Positions 12,140 to 20,710 are shown, counted from the first letter of the stretch. The stretch is 33,028 bases of DNA from Micrococcus lacusdianchii (GCF_023155805.1 NZ_JAKNUW010000020.1:1-33028); one strand, 5' to 3'. The notes: a model not told the origin generated them from the letters alone. Numbers and translations are program-made.

Positions 12140-12171
12140 ACGGCGCCCCTCCCCCGCACGGGGGGCGCCGT
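12140..12171. terminator. Bidirectional terminator between convergent amidase-like gene and ppk2
   Basis: Arms ACGGCGCCCC (12140-12149) and GGGGCGCCGT (12162-12171) are perfect complements, with further C/G pairing possible inside the loop. It lies 20 bases after the amidase stop and 32 bases from the ppk2 stop. Confidence 0.7.
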
Positions 12172-12203
12172 CGTCGGTGGGGCCGACGACGGGCCCCTGC
12201 GGT

Positions 12204-13184
12204 TCAGCGCACGCGCGGGAAGGAGCCGCCGGCAGACTCGTCCACCTCGGACAGCACGTCGGCCGGGGCACAGATCCGCGGGTCCGGGGTGTGCACGAGC
12301 CGCTCGTCCTTGTTCGGGTACGGCAGGGTGTGCAGCACGTGGCGCATCGCCTCGAGGCGGGCCCGCTTCTTGTCGTTCGACTTCACCACGGTCCACGGCG
12401 CGTCGGCCGTGTGGGTGTAGAAGAACATGGCCTCCTTGGCGTTCGTGTAGTCGTCCCACTTGTCCAGCGAGGCCAGGTCGGTGGGCGAGAGCTTCCAGCG
12501 GCGCACCGGGTCGGTCTCCCGTGCCGCGAACCGGTTGAGCTGCTCCGCACGGGACACGGAGAACCAGAACTTGATGAGGTGGATGCCCGAGTTCACCAGC
12601 ATCCGCTCCAGCTCCGGGGTCTCCCGCATGAACTCGAGGTACTGCTGGGGAGTGCAGTAGCCCATCACCCGCTCGACGCCGGCGCGGTTGTACCAGGAGC
12701 GGTCGAACATCACGATCTCGCCGCCGGAGGGCAGGTGCTGGATGTACCGCTGGAAGTACCACTGGGACGCCTCGGCGTCCGTCGGCTTCTCGAGGGCGAC
12801 GGTCCGGGCGCCGCGGGGGTTGAGGTGCTCGTTGAAGCGCTTGATGGCCCCGCCCTTGCCGGCGGCGTCACGGCCCTCGAAGATGATCAGCACCTTCTGG
12901 CCGGTCTCCTTGACCCACAGCTGCATCTTCAGCAGCTCGATCTGCAGCTCGCGCTTGCGGCGCTCGTAGCTCTTGCGGCTGAGCTTCGTCTGGTACGGGT
13001 AGCCCTCTCGCCAGGCCCGGGGGTCGGGGCTCGGCAGCGCCGTGTCCCCGCCCAGCGTCCGCCCCAGCTCGCGGATCTCGTCCACCTCGGCGGCGTAGTC
13101 ATGGGTGACCGCGAAGGGATGGTCCTCGCCGGGGGCCTCCAGCTCGTGCTCGGGCAGGGGGGCGTCGGGGGTCTTCTCCGCCAT
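12204..13184 (-). CDS. ppk2: Polyphosphate kinase 2 (PPK2 family)
   Basis: PPK2 enzymes use polyphosphate to phosphorylate nucleotides (for example GDP or ADP), or run in reverse. The 326-residue protein has one PPK2 domain: Walker A FEGRDAAGKGGAIKRF (~103), Walker B-like MFDRSWYNRAGVE (~157), the lid-region IKFWFSVSRAEQLNRF (~205), and VKSNDKKRARLEAMRHVL near the end. The preceding KLSRKSYERRKRELQ is typical of single-domain forms. The polar N-terminal ~60 residues are poorly conserved. The ATG at 13184 has a good GAGGAG site upstream. Substrate class cannot be told from sequence alone. Confidence 0.93.
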   Translation of the reverse strand: MAEKTPDAPLPEHELEAPGEDHPFAVTHDYAAEVDEIRELGRTLGGDTALPSPDPRAWREGYPYQTKLSRKSYERRKRELQIELLKMQLWVKETGQKVLIIFEGRDAAGKGGAIKRFNEHLNPRGARTVALEKPTDAEASQWYFQRYIQHLPSGGEIVMFDRSWYNRAGVERVMGYCTPQQYLEFMRETPELERMLVNSGIHLIKFWFSVSRAEQLNRFAARETDPVRRWKLSPTDLASLDKWDDYTNAKEAMFFYTHTADAPWTVVKSNDKKRARLEAMRHVLHTLPYPNKDERLVHTPDPRICAPADVLSEVDESAGGSFPRVR

Positions 13185-13255
13185 CGGGGCTCCTCGTCGT
13201 CTGCGTCCCGGACCACGTCGTCCGGACGCCCCCGATCCTACCGCCGGACACGGCC

Positions 13256-13290
13256 GTGGCCGGCCGCCCCGGAGAGGGGCGACCGGCCAC
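13256..13290 (-). terminator. Terminator after rpsI
   Basis: A 15-pair stem with one mismatch and a 5-base loop (ggaga) spans 13256-13290, 57 bases after the rpsI stop. There is no T-tract. Confidence 0.75.
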
Positions 13291-13347
13291 GGGGGCGACG
13301 ACGGCCCGGTGCCGCCCAGGAGGCGGTCCAGCCGGCGTGCGAGCGGG

Positions 13348-13836
13348 TCAGCGCTTCGAGAACTGCGAGGCCTTGCGGGCCTTCTTCAGGCCGGCCTTCT
13401 TGCGCTCGATGACGCGGGCGTCGCGGGTCAGGAAGCCGGCCTTCTTGAGGGCCGGGCGGTTGTGCTCGCGGTCGATCTCGTTGAGCGCGCGGGAGATGCC
13501 CAGGCGCAGCGCACCGGCCTGGCCGGAGGGGCCGCCGCCGTGGATGCGGGCGATCACGTCGTACGCACCGGTGAGCTCCAGCAGGGTGAAGGGGTCGCTG
13601 ACCTCCTGCTGGTGCAGCTTGTTCGGGAAGTAGTTCTCCAGGGTGCGGCCGTTGAGGGTCCACTGGCCCGAGCCGGGGACGAGGCGCACGCGGGCCACGG
13701 CCTCCTTGCGACGGCCCACGGCGGAGCCGGGGACGGTCAGCGCCGGGCGCTCGGAGACGGCCGGGGCGTCGGCGGCGGCGGAGGACTCGGAGGTGTAGCT
13801 CGTCAGCTCCACGTCGTCGTTCTGGTTGATGCTCAT
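13348..13836 (-). CDS. rpsI: 30S ribosomal protein S9
   Basis: S9 sits in the head of the small subunit, and its C-terminal tail reaches the P-site tRNA. The conserved body starts at [16 protein letters not shown] and includes [36 protein letters not shown] and [27 protein letters not shown], the invariant basic tail. About 38 acidic/serine-rich residues precede the core, as in many actinobacteria. The ATG at 13836 has AAGGAG at proper spacing, which excludes the 35 extra upstream residues of the open frame. It is co-transcribed with rplM, 40 bases upstream. Confidence 0.97.
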   Translation of the reverse strand: MSINQNDDVELTSYTSESSAAADAPAVSERPALTVPGSAVGRRKEAVARVRLVPGSGQWTLNGRTLENYFPNKLHQQEVSDPFTLLELTGAYDVIARIHGGGPSGQAGALRLGISRALNEIDREHNRPALKKAGFLTRDARVIERKKAGLKKARKASQFSKR

Positions 13837-13876
13837 GATTCTCCTTGGAAGAGGTCTGCTCAGGCGACCGCGAGGG

Positions 13877-14320
13877 TCACTGGGCGACCTGGCCGATCTC
13901 GAAGGTGGCGGGCTGCTGGGCGGCGTGCGGGTGCTCGGCACCGCGGTACACCTTCAGCTTGGTCAGCTGCTGGGCAGCCAGCGAGTTCTTCGGGAGCATG
14001 CCCTTGACGGCCTTCTCCACGGCGCGGACCGGGTTCTTCTCGAGGAGCTCCGCGTAGGACTCGGACTTCAGGCCGCCCGGGTAGCCCGAGTGGCGGTAGG
14101 CGCGCTTCTTCTCGAGCTTGGAGCCGGTGAGGGCCACCTTCTCGGCGTTCACGATGATGACGTAGTCGCCCATGTCCATGTGGGGGGCGAACGTCGGCTT
14201 GTGCTTGCCGCGCAGGAGCGTGGCGGTGTGGGTGGCGAGGCGGCCGAGGACGATGTCCGTGGCATCGATGATGTGCCACTGGCGGTCGGCGTCACCAGGC
14301 TTGGGAGTGTACGTACGCAC
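13877..14320 (-). CDS. rplM: 50S ribosomal protein L13
   Basis: L13 binds 23S rRNA early in large-subunit assembly. Visible signatures are [60 protein letters not shown] and [16 protein letters not shown] start at the GTG at 14320 ([10 protein letters not shown]...), giving 147 residues, the usual actinobacterial length. The GTG at 14350 would add ten residues and has no ribosome-binding site, whereas GAAGG precedes 14320. It is the first gene of the rplM-rpsI operon. A promoter-like sequence lies ~220 bases upstream. Confidence 0.96.
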   Translation of the reverse strand: MRTYTPKPGDADRQWHIIDATDIVLGRLATHTATLLRGKHKPTFAPHMDMGDYVIIVNAEKVALTGSKLEKKRAYRHSGYPGGLKSESYAELLEKNPVRAVEKAVKGMLPKNSLAAQQLTKLKVYRGAEHPHAAQQPATFEIGQVAQ

Positions 14321-14541
14321 GTTGTCTGCCTTCAGGGTCGGTTCGGTCACAGCCGCCGACGCCGGGGCGTGAGTCCGACGGGGGCGTGCTGTTCAGTTCT
14401 CCGTGCGCGCCGGTCCCCCAGGTGAGGGCTGGAAGGCGTCCGGGCCCGAGAGCCCCGGGGGTGCGGCGCGAGATGACGGCCATGCAACTGAGCCACTCGC
14501 GGCACGACGCATCCGGGTGCGGGCATGCGCAACGTCCGCCC

Positions 14542-14571
14542 ATGCTACCGGCTCCGCCCATGTCGGTCCAA
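14542..14571 (-). promoter_or_regulatory. Candidate rplM-rpsI promoter (TTGGAC - 18 - TAGCAT)
   Basis: On the minus strand, TTGGAC (14571-14566) and TAGCAT (14547-14542) are separated by exactly 18 bases, just downstream of truA. Transcription from it would leave a leader of about 215 bases before the rplM GTG. The region 14321-14541 holds no supported gene. Confidence 0.55.
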
Positions 14572-14587
14572 AACGGACGGGGGGGTC

Positions 14588-15463
14588 TCAGGAGCCGGCG
14601 TCGAGGGCGGGACGCCGGGCACGGGTCCCCTCGGCCCGGGCCGCCAGGTCCCGGGGATCCTCCGGGTAGGCGACCTCCACGAGCGTGAGGCCGCGGGCCG
14701 GCGCCAGACGCACCTCCGAGTCGCGCGCGGGGGCCGCCAGCCGCCCCGCCGTCCACCCCGGCGGCCGTCGCCCCTCCCCCACCTGCAGGAGCGCGCCGAC
14801 GATCGACCGGACCATGGAGTGGCAGAACGCGTCCGCCCGCAGCCGCACCGTCACGAGCCCCTCCGGTCCGCGCTCGACCCGCGCGTCCAGGACCTCCCGC
14901 ACCGTGGTCGCGCCCTCGCGGGGGCGGCAGAAGGACAGGAAGTCGTGCAGGCCCAGGAGGACGTCGGCCTCGGCCTGCATGAGGGCCACGTCGACCGGGG
15001 ACCCGTGCCAGTGGACGCCGTGCCGGGTGAGCGGGTCACGGGTCTGCGGACGGTCGCTGATCCGGTACTCGTAGGCCCGCCAGAGCGCGCCGAACCGGGC
15101 GTCGAACCCGTCCGGGGCCCGCCGCACCCCGTGCACGACGACGGCGCCGTCCCACGGCCCCAGCACGCCGCCCAGCCGGCGCAGCAGGGCCTCGGCCGGA
15201 TCGACGCCGGCCCGCCCGCGGGCGAGCGCCTCCCACTCCCCCGCCGTGAGGTCCGCGTGCACCACCTGCCCGCGCGCGTGGACGCCGGCGTCGGTGCGCC
15301 CCGCCACGACCGTGCGCACCGGGCGCCGCACGATCCGCTCGAGTGCCTCCTCGAGCGCGCCCTGGACCGTCGGCAGACCGGGCTGCGCGGCCCAGCCGCG
15401 GAACCCGGCGCCGTCGTAGGCGAGGTCGAGGCGGATGCGGACGTCGGCGGCGGGATCGGGCAT
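14588..15463 (-). CDS. truA: tRNA pseudouridine(38-40) synthase
   Basis: TruA isomerises uridines 38-40 in tRNA anticodon arms. The 291-residue protein has RIRLDLAYDGAGFRGWAAQP at the N-terminus, VVAGRTDAGVHARGQVVH (~55) with the catalytic Asp in GRTDAGVHA, then YEYRISD, HDFLSFCRPREG and FCHSMVRSIVGALLQVGEGRR. The ATG at 15463 lies seven bases after TACGAT, so a leaderless start is likely. The ATG at 15472 overlaps that hexamer and adds only three residues. The gene lies between the rplQ terminators and the rplM promoter, where truA commonly sits in bacteria. Confidence 0.95.
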   Translation of the reverse strand: MPDPAADVRIRLDLAYDGAGFRGWAAQPGLPTVQGALEEALERIVRRPVRTVVAGRTDAGVHARGQVVHADLTAGEWEALARGRAGVDPAEALLRRLGGVLGPWDGAVVVHGVRRAPDGFDARFGALWRAYEYRISDRPQTRDPLTRHGVHWHGSPVDVALMQAEADVLLGLHDFLSFCRPREGATTVREVLDARVERGPEGLVTVRLRADAFCHSMVRSIVGALLQVGEGRRPPGWTAGRLAAPARDSEVRLAPARGLTLVEVAYPEDPRDLAARAEGTRARRPALDAGS

Positions 15464-15470
15464 GTCCCCC

Positions 15471-15476
15471 ATCGTA
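15471..15476 (-). promoter_or_regulatory. Candidate truA -10 element (TACGAT), leaderless start
   Basis: The minus strand reads TACGAT followed by seven bases and the ATG at 15463. The hexamer overlaps the alternative ATG at 15472, which argues against that alternative. Confidence 0.5.
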
Positions 15477-15515
15477 GGAGCCGCCCGGCCAGGTGCCCGT
15501 CGCGCCCGCACGCAC

Positions 15516-15555
15516 GCGAGCGGGCCGCCACCCCGGGGGGTGACGGCCCGCTCGC
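15516..15555 (-). terminator. Distal terminator hairpin after rplQ
   Basis: An 18-position stem with a single mismatch and a 4-base loop spans 15516-15555. It is the second of two hairpins after rplQ. Confidence 0.7.
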
Positions 15556-15560
15556 GTCGG

Positions 15561-15582
15561 CCCGGCCGCCATGGCGGCCGGG
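15561..15582 (-). terminator. Proximal terminator hairpin after rplQ
   Basis: Perfect 10-base arms CCCGGCCGCC (15561-15570) and GGCGGCCGGG (15573-15582) start 7 bases after the rplQ stop. Together with the 15516-15555 stem it forms a tandem terminator. Confidence 0.65.
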
Positions 15583-15589
15583 CGTCGGA

Positions 15590-16333
15590 TCACTCGGCGA
15601 TCCTCTGGGCGGCCTCGCCGCCCGCAGGCTCGAAGCCCGCGGCCTTCGCCTCGTCGACGGTGGCGAACCAGACCTCGGCGGTCGTCTGGTCGTACCAGCG
15701 CGAGCCGGGCACGTGGTACTTCTTCGAGCTGGCGTTGCCCTTGATGGACGCGCCCTCGGGGGCGGAGCCGTCCTCCTTGGTGGGCTGCGCGGCCGGGATC
15801 TCGGCGGCGGCCTCGCGGGACTCCTCCACCGTGACGTCCTCGGTGGCGGCCGGGTCCACGGCCTCGACCGGGGTCGACTCCTGGACCGGAGCGGTCTGCT
15901 GCGCCGGGGCGGACGCGGCAGCGCGCTCGGCCTCGGCCACGACGGCCTGGCGGCCGGAGACCGGCTCCATCACGAGCTCGATGACGGCCATGGGGGCGTT
16001 GTCGCCCTGACGGTTGCCGATCTTGGTGATGCGCGTGTAGCCGCCGTTGCGCTGGGCCATGGCCGGGGCGATCACGGTGAACAGCTCGTGCACGATCGAC
16101 TTGTTCGTGCGCGACTTCGCCGCGATGATGCCCTGCACCTTGCGGCGCGCGGGCAGGTCGCCCTTCTTGGCGATGGTGATCAGGCGCTCGGCGTGCGGGC
16201 GCAGCCGCTTGGCGCGGGTGAGCGTCGTGGTGATCGACTTGTGCTCGAACAGCTGGGCGGACATGTTCGCCAGCATGATGCGCTCGTGGGCCGGGCTGCC
16301 GCCCAGGCGCGGACCCTTGGTGGGGGTGGGCAT
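15590..16333 (-). CDS. rplQ: 50S ribosomal protein L17 with long C-terminal extension
   Basis: Residues 1-~125 are ordinary L17: [50 protein letters not shown], and [17 protein letters not shown] ~120-residue tail follows, far beyond the ~120-130 residues of most bacterial L17. It begins with an Ala/Glu/Pro-rich linker (~130-200) and ends in a compact segment, [19 protein letters not shown] plus [16 protein letters not shown]. That segment resembles a small actinobacterial domain I have seen at the end of other proteins (Lys-Tyr-His, Trp-Tyr, Trp-Phe and Ala-Gly-Phe positions). Its function on the ribosome is unknown to me. The gene is 72 bases after rpoA. Confidence 0.95.
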   Translation of the reverse strand: MPTPTKGPRLGGSPAHERIMLANMSAQLFEHKSITTTLTRAKRLRPHAERLITIAKKGDLPARRKVQGIIAAKSRTNKSIVHELFTVIAPAMAQRNGGYTRITKIGNRQGDNAPMAVIELVMEPVSGRQAVVAEAERAAASAPAQQTAPVQESTPVEAVDPAATEDVTVEESREAAAEIPAAQPTKEDGSAPEGASIKGNASSKKYHVPGSRWYDQTTAEVWFATVDEAKAAGFEPAGGEAAQRIAE

Positions 16334-16405
16334 GGTGTTACTCCTCGGGTGGGACCCGGCGCCGTTCCCGGCGCGGGGTCGAAGATGTCAGGGGTGCGGT
16401 GCGGC

Positions 16406-17401
16406 TCAGAAGTCCGAGAACGGGTCGTCGTCCTGGTGAGCGTGCGCCTGGGGGTCGAAGCCGGCCGGCGAGTCCTTGAGGGACAGGCCGAGCTCGTACA
16501 GCTTCTCCTTGACCTCGTCGATGGACTTCGCACCGAAGTTGCGGATGTCCATCAGGTCGGCCTCCGAGCGGGCCATGAGCTCACCCACGGTGTGGATGCC
16601 CTCGCGCTTGAGGCAGTTGTACGAGCGCACGGTCAGTTCGAGGTCCTCGATCGGCTGGGCGAGGTCGGCCGACGACTCCGCCTGCGCGGGCTCGTCGCCC
16701 AGGTCGATGCCCTCGGCGTCCTCGTTGAGCGCACGCGCCAGGCCGAACAGCTCGACGAGCGTCGAGCCGGCGGAGGCCACCGCGTCACGCGGCACCATGG
16801 ACTCCTTGGTCTCGACGTCGAGGATCAGGCGGTCGAAGTCGGTGCGCTGCTCCACGCGGGTCGCCTCGACCTTGAAGGTCACCTTCAGCACCGGCGAGTA
16901 GATGGAGTCGACCGGGATGCGGCCGATCTCCTGATCCGCGGACTTGTTCTGAGCGGCGGTCACGTAGCCGCGGCCGCGCTCGATGGTCAGCTCAATGTCG
17001 AACTTGCCCTTCGCGTTCAGCGTGGCGATGTGCAGGTCCGGGTTGTGGATCTCGACGCCGGCCGGGGCGGTGATGTCAGCGGCCGTGACGACGCCGGCGC
17101 CCTGCTTGCGCAGGTACGCGACCACGGGCTCGTCGTTCTCCGAGGAGACGGAGAGCTTCTTGATGTTGAGGATGATCTCGGTGACATCCTCCTTCACGCC
17201 GTTGACGGTGCTGAACTCGTGGAGCACGCCGTCCACGCGGATGCTGGTCACGGAGGCCCCGGGGATCGAGGACAGCAGGGTGCGGCGCAGGGAGTTGCCG
17301 AGGGTGTAGCCGAAGCCGGGCTCGAGGGGCTCGATGACGAACCGGGAGCGGCGGTCGGAGACGACCTCTTCGGTCAGCGTGGGGCGCTGTGCAATGAGCA
17401 C
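16406..17401 (-). CDS. rpoA: DNA-directed RNA polymerase subunit alpha
   Basis: Alpha dimerises to start RNA polymerase assembly, and its C-terminal domain binds UP elements and activators. The N-terminal domain shows [29 protein letters not shown] and VDGVLHEF. A linker at ~225-245 precedes the CTD, with [25 protein letters not shown] and [17 protein letters not shown] 17401 ([12 protein letters not shown]...) matches the usual actinobacterial N-terminus and is 7 bases after AAAGGA. ATG 17407, two codons earlier, is an alternative but nearly touches that site. A strong hairpin separates rpoA from rpsK, and rpsD, often found here, is absent. Confidence 0.97.
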   Translation of the reverse strand: MLIAQRPTLTEEVVSDRRSRFVIEPLEPGFGYTLGNSLRRTLLSSIPGASVTSIRVDGVLHEFSTVNGVKEDVTEIILNIKKLSVSSENDEPVVAYLRKQGAGVVTAADITAPAGVEIHNPDLHIATLNAKGKFDIELTIERGRGYVTAAQNKSADQEIGRIPVDSIYSPVLKVTFKVEATRVEQRTDFDRLILDVETKESMVPRDAVASAGSTLVELFGLARALNEDAEGIDLGDEPAQAESSADLAQPIEDLELTVRSYNCLKREGIHTVGELMARSEADLMDIRNFGAKSIDEVKEKLYELGLSLKDSPAGFDPQAHAHQDDDPFSDF

Positions 17402-17485
17402 GGACATTTCCTTTCGGCGAGCGTCCGCCATATGACGCACGCGGTGGGTGGAAACGAGGACGGGGGTGGGATCAGGTCGACGACC

Positions 17486-17521
17486 TGTCCGCATCCGCCC
17501 CACGCGGGGCGGATGCGGACA
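17486..17521 (-). terminator. Strong hairpin between rpsK and rpoA
   Basis: Perfect 16-base arms (17486-17501 and 17506-17521) flank the loop acgc, starting 12 bases after the rpsK stop. The structure is that of a terminator, yet rpoA-rplQ follow within 120 bases with no clear promoter. It may be a partial terminator, an RNA-processing site, or a true unit boundary. Confidence 0.7.
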
Positions 17522-17532
17522 CAGCGCTCAGA

Positions 17533-17934
17533 TCAGACGCGGCGGCGCTTCGCGGGGCGAGCGCCGTTGTGGGCCTGCGGGGTGACGTCCTGGATGGACC
17601 CCACCTCGAGGCCGGCGGCCTGGAGGGAGCGGATGGCGGTCTCGCGGCCCGAGCCCGGGCCCTTCACGAAGACGTCCACCTTCTTCATGCCGTGCTCCTG
17701 CGCACGCTTGGCGGCCTGCTCGGCGGCCATCTGCGCGGCGTACGGGGTCGACTTGCGCGAGCCCTTGAAGCCCACCTCGCCGGACGAGGCCCAGGAGATG
17801 ACGGCGCCCGTCGTGTCCGTGATCGACACGATGGTGTTGTTGAACGTGCTCTTGATGTGGGCCTGGCCCACGGTGATGTTCTTCTTGTCCTTGCGACGCG
17901 GCTTGCGGACCGCAGAACGGGTCTTGGGGGGCAT
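17533..17934 (-). CDS. rpsK: 30S ribosomal protein S11
   Basis: S11 forms part of the small-subunit platform near the mRNA exit. The 133-residue product has the basic start [20 protein letters not shown], then [67 protein letters not shown] and the tail [18 protein letters not shown]. These are family-wide signatures. It lies 86 bases after rpsM. Confidence 0.98.
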   Translation of the reverse strand: MPPKTRSAVRKPRRKDKKNITVGQAHIKSTFNNTIVSITDTTGAVISWASSGEVGFKGSRKSTPYAAQMAAEQAAKRAQEHGMKKVDVFVKGPGSGRETAIRSLQAAGLEVGSIQDVTPQAHNGARPAKRRRV

Positions 17935-18020
17935 GGGGTTCTCCTTGCGGGAAAGCTGCTGGTGAGAGTGCTGGCGTCGCGGATCCCACGGACGAGGCCG
18001 GGTTCACCGCGGACGGCAGG

Positions 18021-18389
18021 TCACTTCTTCTTGCCGGCGACCGTCTTCTTCGGGCCCTTGCGGGTGCGGGCGTTGGTCTTCGTGCGCTGGCCGCGCACCG
18101 GCAGGCCGCGACGGTGGCGCAGGCCCTCGTAGGAGCCGATCTCCACCTTGCGGCGGATGTCGGCGGCCACCTCGCGGCGGAGGTCGCCCTCCACCTTGTA
18201 GCTGCCCTCGATGTGGTCGCGCAGCTGCACCAGCTGCTCGTCGGAGAGGTCCTTCACGCGGATGTCCCGGTCGATCCCGGTGGCCGCGAGGGTCTCCTCA
18301 GCGCGGGTCTTGCCCACACCGTAGATGTACGTGAGTGCGATGATCACGCGCTTCTCGCGCGGAATGTCAACGCCTGCAAGACGAGCCAT
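18021..18389 (-). CDS. rpsM: 30S ribosomal protein S13
   Basis: S13 is in the head of the small subunit and contacts the P-site tRNA and the large subunit. The 122-residue product begins [26 protein letters not shown]. It continues with [45 protein letters not shown], and ends in the lysine-rich tail. A GGAGG site precedes the ATG. The 271-base gap upstream (18390-18660) carries hairpins at 18533-18553 and 18562-18575 and a good -35-like TTGACC at 18625-18620 without a clear -10, so a separate promoter is possible but unproved. Confidence 0.98.
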   Translation of the reverse strand: MARLAGVDIPREKRVIIALTYIYGVGKTRAEETLAATGIDRDIRVKDLSDEQLVQLRDHIEGSYKVEGDLRREVAADIRRKVEIGSYEGLRHRRGLPVRGQRTKTNARTRKGPKKTVAGKKK

Positions 18390-18532
18390 GGGCCGTCCTC
18401 CTGATTCCTTCTGCAGCAGGGGTCTGCACCAGGGACGTCCCGAACGACGTGGGCCTCACGGCCCCGCGGCCCCGGTCCGCGGCGCCGGGGAAGTTCCGGC
18501 GTGGTCCGCGGCGGGTGTCCGCCGTCCTCGGT

Positions 18533-18553
18533 CTCCGGCCCCTGCGGCCGGAG
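18533..18553 (-). promoter_or_regulatory. Hairpin in the 271-base rpmJ-rpsM gap
   Basis: Arms CTCCGGCC (18533-18540) and GGCCGGAG (18546-18553) enclose a 5-base loop. Two smaller GC hairpins lie nearby (18510-18523, 18562-18575). There is no T-tract. They may attenuate or protect message ends between infA-rpmJ and rpsM-rpsK. Otherwise 18390-18660 holds no supported gene. Confidence 0.4.
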
Positions 18554-18660
18554 GTCTCGGCCGCCCCGTGGGGCGACCGCTGTCCCTGCTGTTCGGCCGT
18601 CATGGCCGGATGATGGTGTGGTCAACGCGCGGCGTCGCTCCCCCGTGGCGGGGAAGGCGA

Positions 18661-18774
18661 TCAGCCCTGGCGCTGCTTGTGGCGCGGGTTCGAGCAGATC
18701 ACCAGCACGCGGCCCTTACGGCGCACGACCTGGCACTTGTCACAAATCCGCTTCACACTCGGCTGAACCTTCAC
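18661..18774 (-). CDS. rpmJ: 50S ribosomal protein L36 (zinc-binding form)
   Basis: This 37-residue protein reads [17 protein letters not shown] followed by [20 protein letters not shown]. Cys11, Cys14, Cys27 and His32 form the classical L36 zinc ribbon, so this is the Zn-binding paralogue. The GTG at 18774 has a strong GGAGGAG upstream. It lies 35 bases after infA, the usual order in bacteria. Confidence 0.97.
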   Translation of the reverse strand: MKVQPSVKRICDKCQVVRRKGRVLVICSNPRHKQRQG

Positions 18775-18809
18775 GGCTCCTCCTCCTGCGTTCGCTTGGA
18801 CGGGGATTC

Positions 18810-19031
18810 TTACTTGTAGCGGTAGACGATGCGACCCCGGTTGAGGTCGTAGGGGCTAAGCTCCACCACCACGCGGTCCTCGGGGAGGATGCGGATGTAG
18901 TGCTGACGCATCTTTCCGGAGATCGTGGCGAGCACGACGTGCTCGTTCTGCAGACGGACTCGGAACATCGCGTTCGGCAACGCCTCCGAGACCGTGCCCT
19001 CGACCTCGATGACACCTTCCTTCTTAGCCAT
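18810..19031 (-). CDS. infA: Translation initiation factor IF-1
   Basis: IF-1 occupies the A site of the small subunit during initiation. The 73-residue OB-fold protein begins [20 protein letters not shown]. It includes [51 protein letters not shown]. The ATG at 19031 has GGAGG just upstream and gives the invariant family N-terminus; the 34 extra residues of the open frame upstream are non-coding leader. Confidence 0.98.
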   Translation of the reverse strand: MAKKEGVIEVEGTVSEALPNAMFRVRLQNEHVVLATISGKMRQHYIRILPEDRVVVELSPYDLNRGRIVYRYK

Positions 19032-19139
19032 GTCCTCCACAATCGTCATGCCGCACGGCGCACACGGGGCGGCCGCACGACGGGAACGGGGTCGACCGCA
19101 CCGGGACACCCGGAGGGCAGTGGGCACGGTCAACGTTCA

Positions 19140-19169
19140 ATGCTACCTCATTCGGTCCGGTCGGGCCAG
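19140..19169 (-). promoter_or_regulatory. Candidate infA-rpmJ promoter (CTGGCC - 18 - TAGCAT)
   Basis: On the minus strand, CTGGCC (19169-19164) and TAGCAT (19145-19140) are 18 bases apart, between map and infA. The leader to the infA ATG would be about 100 bases. The -10 is identical to that proposed for rplM. Confidence 0.5.
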
Positions 19170-19204
19170 CCCGGCGACGCCGCGGCCACCGTGCGAAGGG
19201 GGTG

Positions 19205-20047
19205 TCACTCCCCCGGGGGGACCGGGACGACGCCGTGCCGGGCCAGCTCGGCGGCGCCGCCATCCGGCGCGGAGAGGACCCAGACGCCGCCGGCGTGCCG
19301 GCACACCGTGTGCTCCCACTGGCTGGCGCGGGCGCCGTCGGTGGTCACCACGGTCCACTCGTCCTCGAGGATGCGCGTCTCGATGCCGCCGCGCACGAGC
19401 ATCGGCTCGATCGCCAGGGCGAGGCCCGATCGGACCTTCGGGCCCTGATGGCCGGTGCGGTAGTTGAAGACGTCGGGCGGCAGGTGCATCGCGGAGCCGA
19501 TCCCGTGGCCCACGTAGTCCTCGAGGATGCCCAGCGGAGCCCCCGCCTGCTCGGTGACGAAGTCGTCGATCGCGTCGCCGATCTCACCGACGTGCTTCGC
19601 CGAGGCGAAGGCCGCGACGCCGACCCACAGGGCGGCCCGCGTGATCTCGGAGAGGCGCTCGTCCTCCCGGTCCGCGGTGCCGGCGTCGGAAGAGCCGAGG
19701 ATGACCGTGCGCGCCGAGTCGGAGTGCCAGCCGTCGACGACCGCGCCGCCGTCGATCTTGAGCACGTCGCCCTGCTGCAGGACCCGGTCCCCCGGGATCC
19801 CGTGGACGACCTCGTCGTTCACGGAGGCGCAGATGGACGCCGGGAAGCCGTGGTAGCCGAGGAAGTTCGAGGTGGCACCGTGCTCGGCGAGGACGTCGGC
19901 GAAGACCGCGTCCACCTCCGCGGTGGTGACGCCCGGCGCCGCGGCGGCGACCGCGGCGTCCAGTGCCGAGGACAGGACCACCCCCGCACGCTGCATGCTC
20001 TGCAGCTGGGGGGTGGTCTTCAGCTCCAGGGAGCGGCGGCCGACCAC
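19205..20047 (-). CDS. map: Methionine aminopeptidase type I
   Basis: Map removes the initiator methionine from new proteins with a dinuclear metal centre. The ligands are visible in order: Asp in LKIDGGAVVDGW, Asp in HSDSARTVI, His in VGHGIGSAMHLPP, Glu in LALAIEPML and Glu in ASQWEHTVC. FLGYHGFPASICASVNDEVVHGIP precedes them. The start is GTG 20047, four bases after the adk stop, with only a weak ribosome-binding site, so coupling to adk translation is likely. At 280 residues it carries a ~15-residue tail. It is the last gene of secY-adk-map. Confidence 0.96.
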   Translation of the reverse strand: MVGRRSLELKTTPQLQSMQRAGVVLSSALDAAVAAAAPGVTTAEVDAVFADVLAEHGATSNFLGYHGFPASICASVNDEVVHGIPGDRVLQQGDVLKIDGGAVVDGWHSDSARTVILGSSDAGTADREDERLSEITRAALWVGVAAFASAKHVGEIGDAIDDFVTEQAGAPLGILEDYVGHGIGSAMHLPPDVFNYRTGHQGPKVRSGLALAIEPMLVRGGIETRILEDEWTVVTTDGARASQWEHTVCRHAGGVWVLSAPDGGAAELARHGVVPVPPGE

Positions 20048-20051
20048 GCGG

Positions 20052-20669
20052 TCAGGCCCACTGGCCCGGGGTGATGACCGGCATGGTCCCGGTGGCCACG
20101 CGCACCGAGTACACGGCCTGCAGGACGCGTTCGGTCACGTCGTCGATCTGACCCGTGCCGTCCACGCGCGCCACGATGCCGCGGTCGGCGTACGACTCGA
20201 TGACCGACTCGGTCTCCCGGTGGTAGAGGTCGAGGCGGTGCTGGATGACCTCCTCCGTGTCATCGGCACGGCCCTCGATCTCGGCACGCTTGAGGAGGCG
20301 CTGCACCAGCTCGGCGTCCTGCACCTCGAGCTCCACGACGGCGGACAGCGCCAGGCCCGCCTCACTCAGCATGGCGTCGAGGGCCTCGACCTGACCCGCG
20401 GTGCGCGGGTAGCCGTCGAGGAGGAAGCCGCTCGCGGCGTCCGCCTGGGCGAGGCGGTCGGCCACCATGCGATTGGTCAACGCGTCCGGCACGAAGTCGC
20501 CGGCGTCCATGTAGCGCTTGGCCTCCCGGCCCAGCTCCGTCATGTTCTTGACGTTGTGGCGGAAGATGTCGCCGGTGGAGATCGGCACGATCCCCAGCTT
20601 GTCGGCGATCCGGGTGGCCTGGGTGCCCTTGCCGGAGCCGGGGGGTCCCATGAGCAGCATGCGGGTCAT
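20052..20669 (-). CDS. adk: Adenylate kinase
   Basis: Adk equilibrates ATP, ADP and AMP. The P-loop MGPPGSGKGTQATRIADKLG opens the protein; ISTGDIFRHNVK binds AMP, and FLLDGYPRTAGQVEALD carries the usual GYPRT. The lid is short with no zinc-binding cysteines. The 205 residues include an extra C-terminal stretch after the DDVTERVLQAVY helix. The ATG at 20669 with GAGGAC upstream is well supported. It lies 41 bases after secY. Confidence 0.97.
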   Translation of the reverse strand: MTRMLLMGPPGSGKGTQATRIADKLGIVPISTGDIFRHNVKNMTELGREAKRYMDAGDFVPDALTNRMVADRLAQADAASGFLLDGYPRTAGQVEALDAMLSEAGLALSAVVELEVQDAELVQRLLKRAEIEGRADDTEEVIQHRLDLYHRETESVIESYADRGIVARVDGTGQIDDVTERVLQAVYSVRVATGTMPVITPGQWA

Positions 20670-20710
20670 CGTGTGGTCCTCACTGTCGGGGTGGACGGGC
20701 GGGGCGGCGC

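Noticed and set aside
14321-14350. GTG 14350 as the rplM start
   Set aside because: It has no ribosome-binding site and exceeds the 147-residue actinobacterial length; GTG 14320 fits better.
14525-17965. A 1146-residue plus-strand open frame, antisense to truA, rplQ, rpoA and rpsK
   Set aside because: It is a shadow of real minus-strand genes in GC-rich DNA; its composition is low-complexity and it has no family motifs.
18344-18625. A 93-residue minus-strand frame between rpmJ and rpsM
   Set aside because: The translation is low-complexity Arg/Gly/Pro-rich with no family features, and it overlaps hairpins and the rpsM start.
19198-19214. Terminator hairpin at the end of map
   Set aside because: Only five G-C pairs form around an interior mismatch, it overlaps the stop codon, and no T-tract follows.
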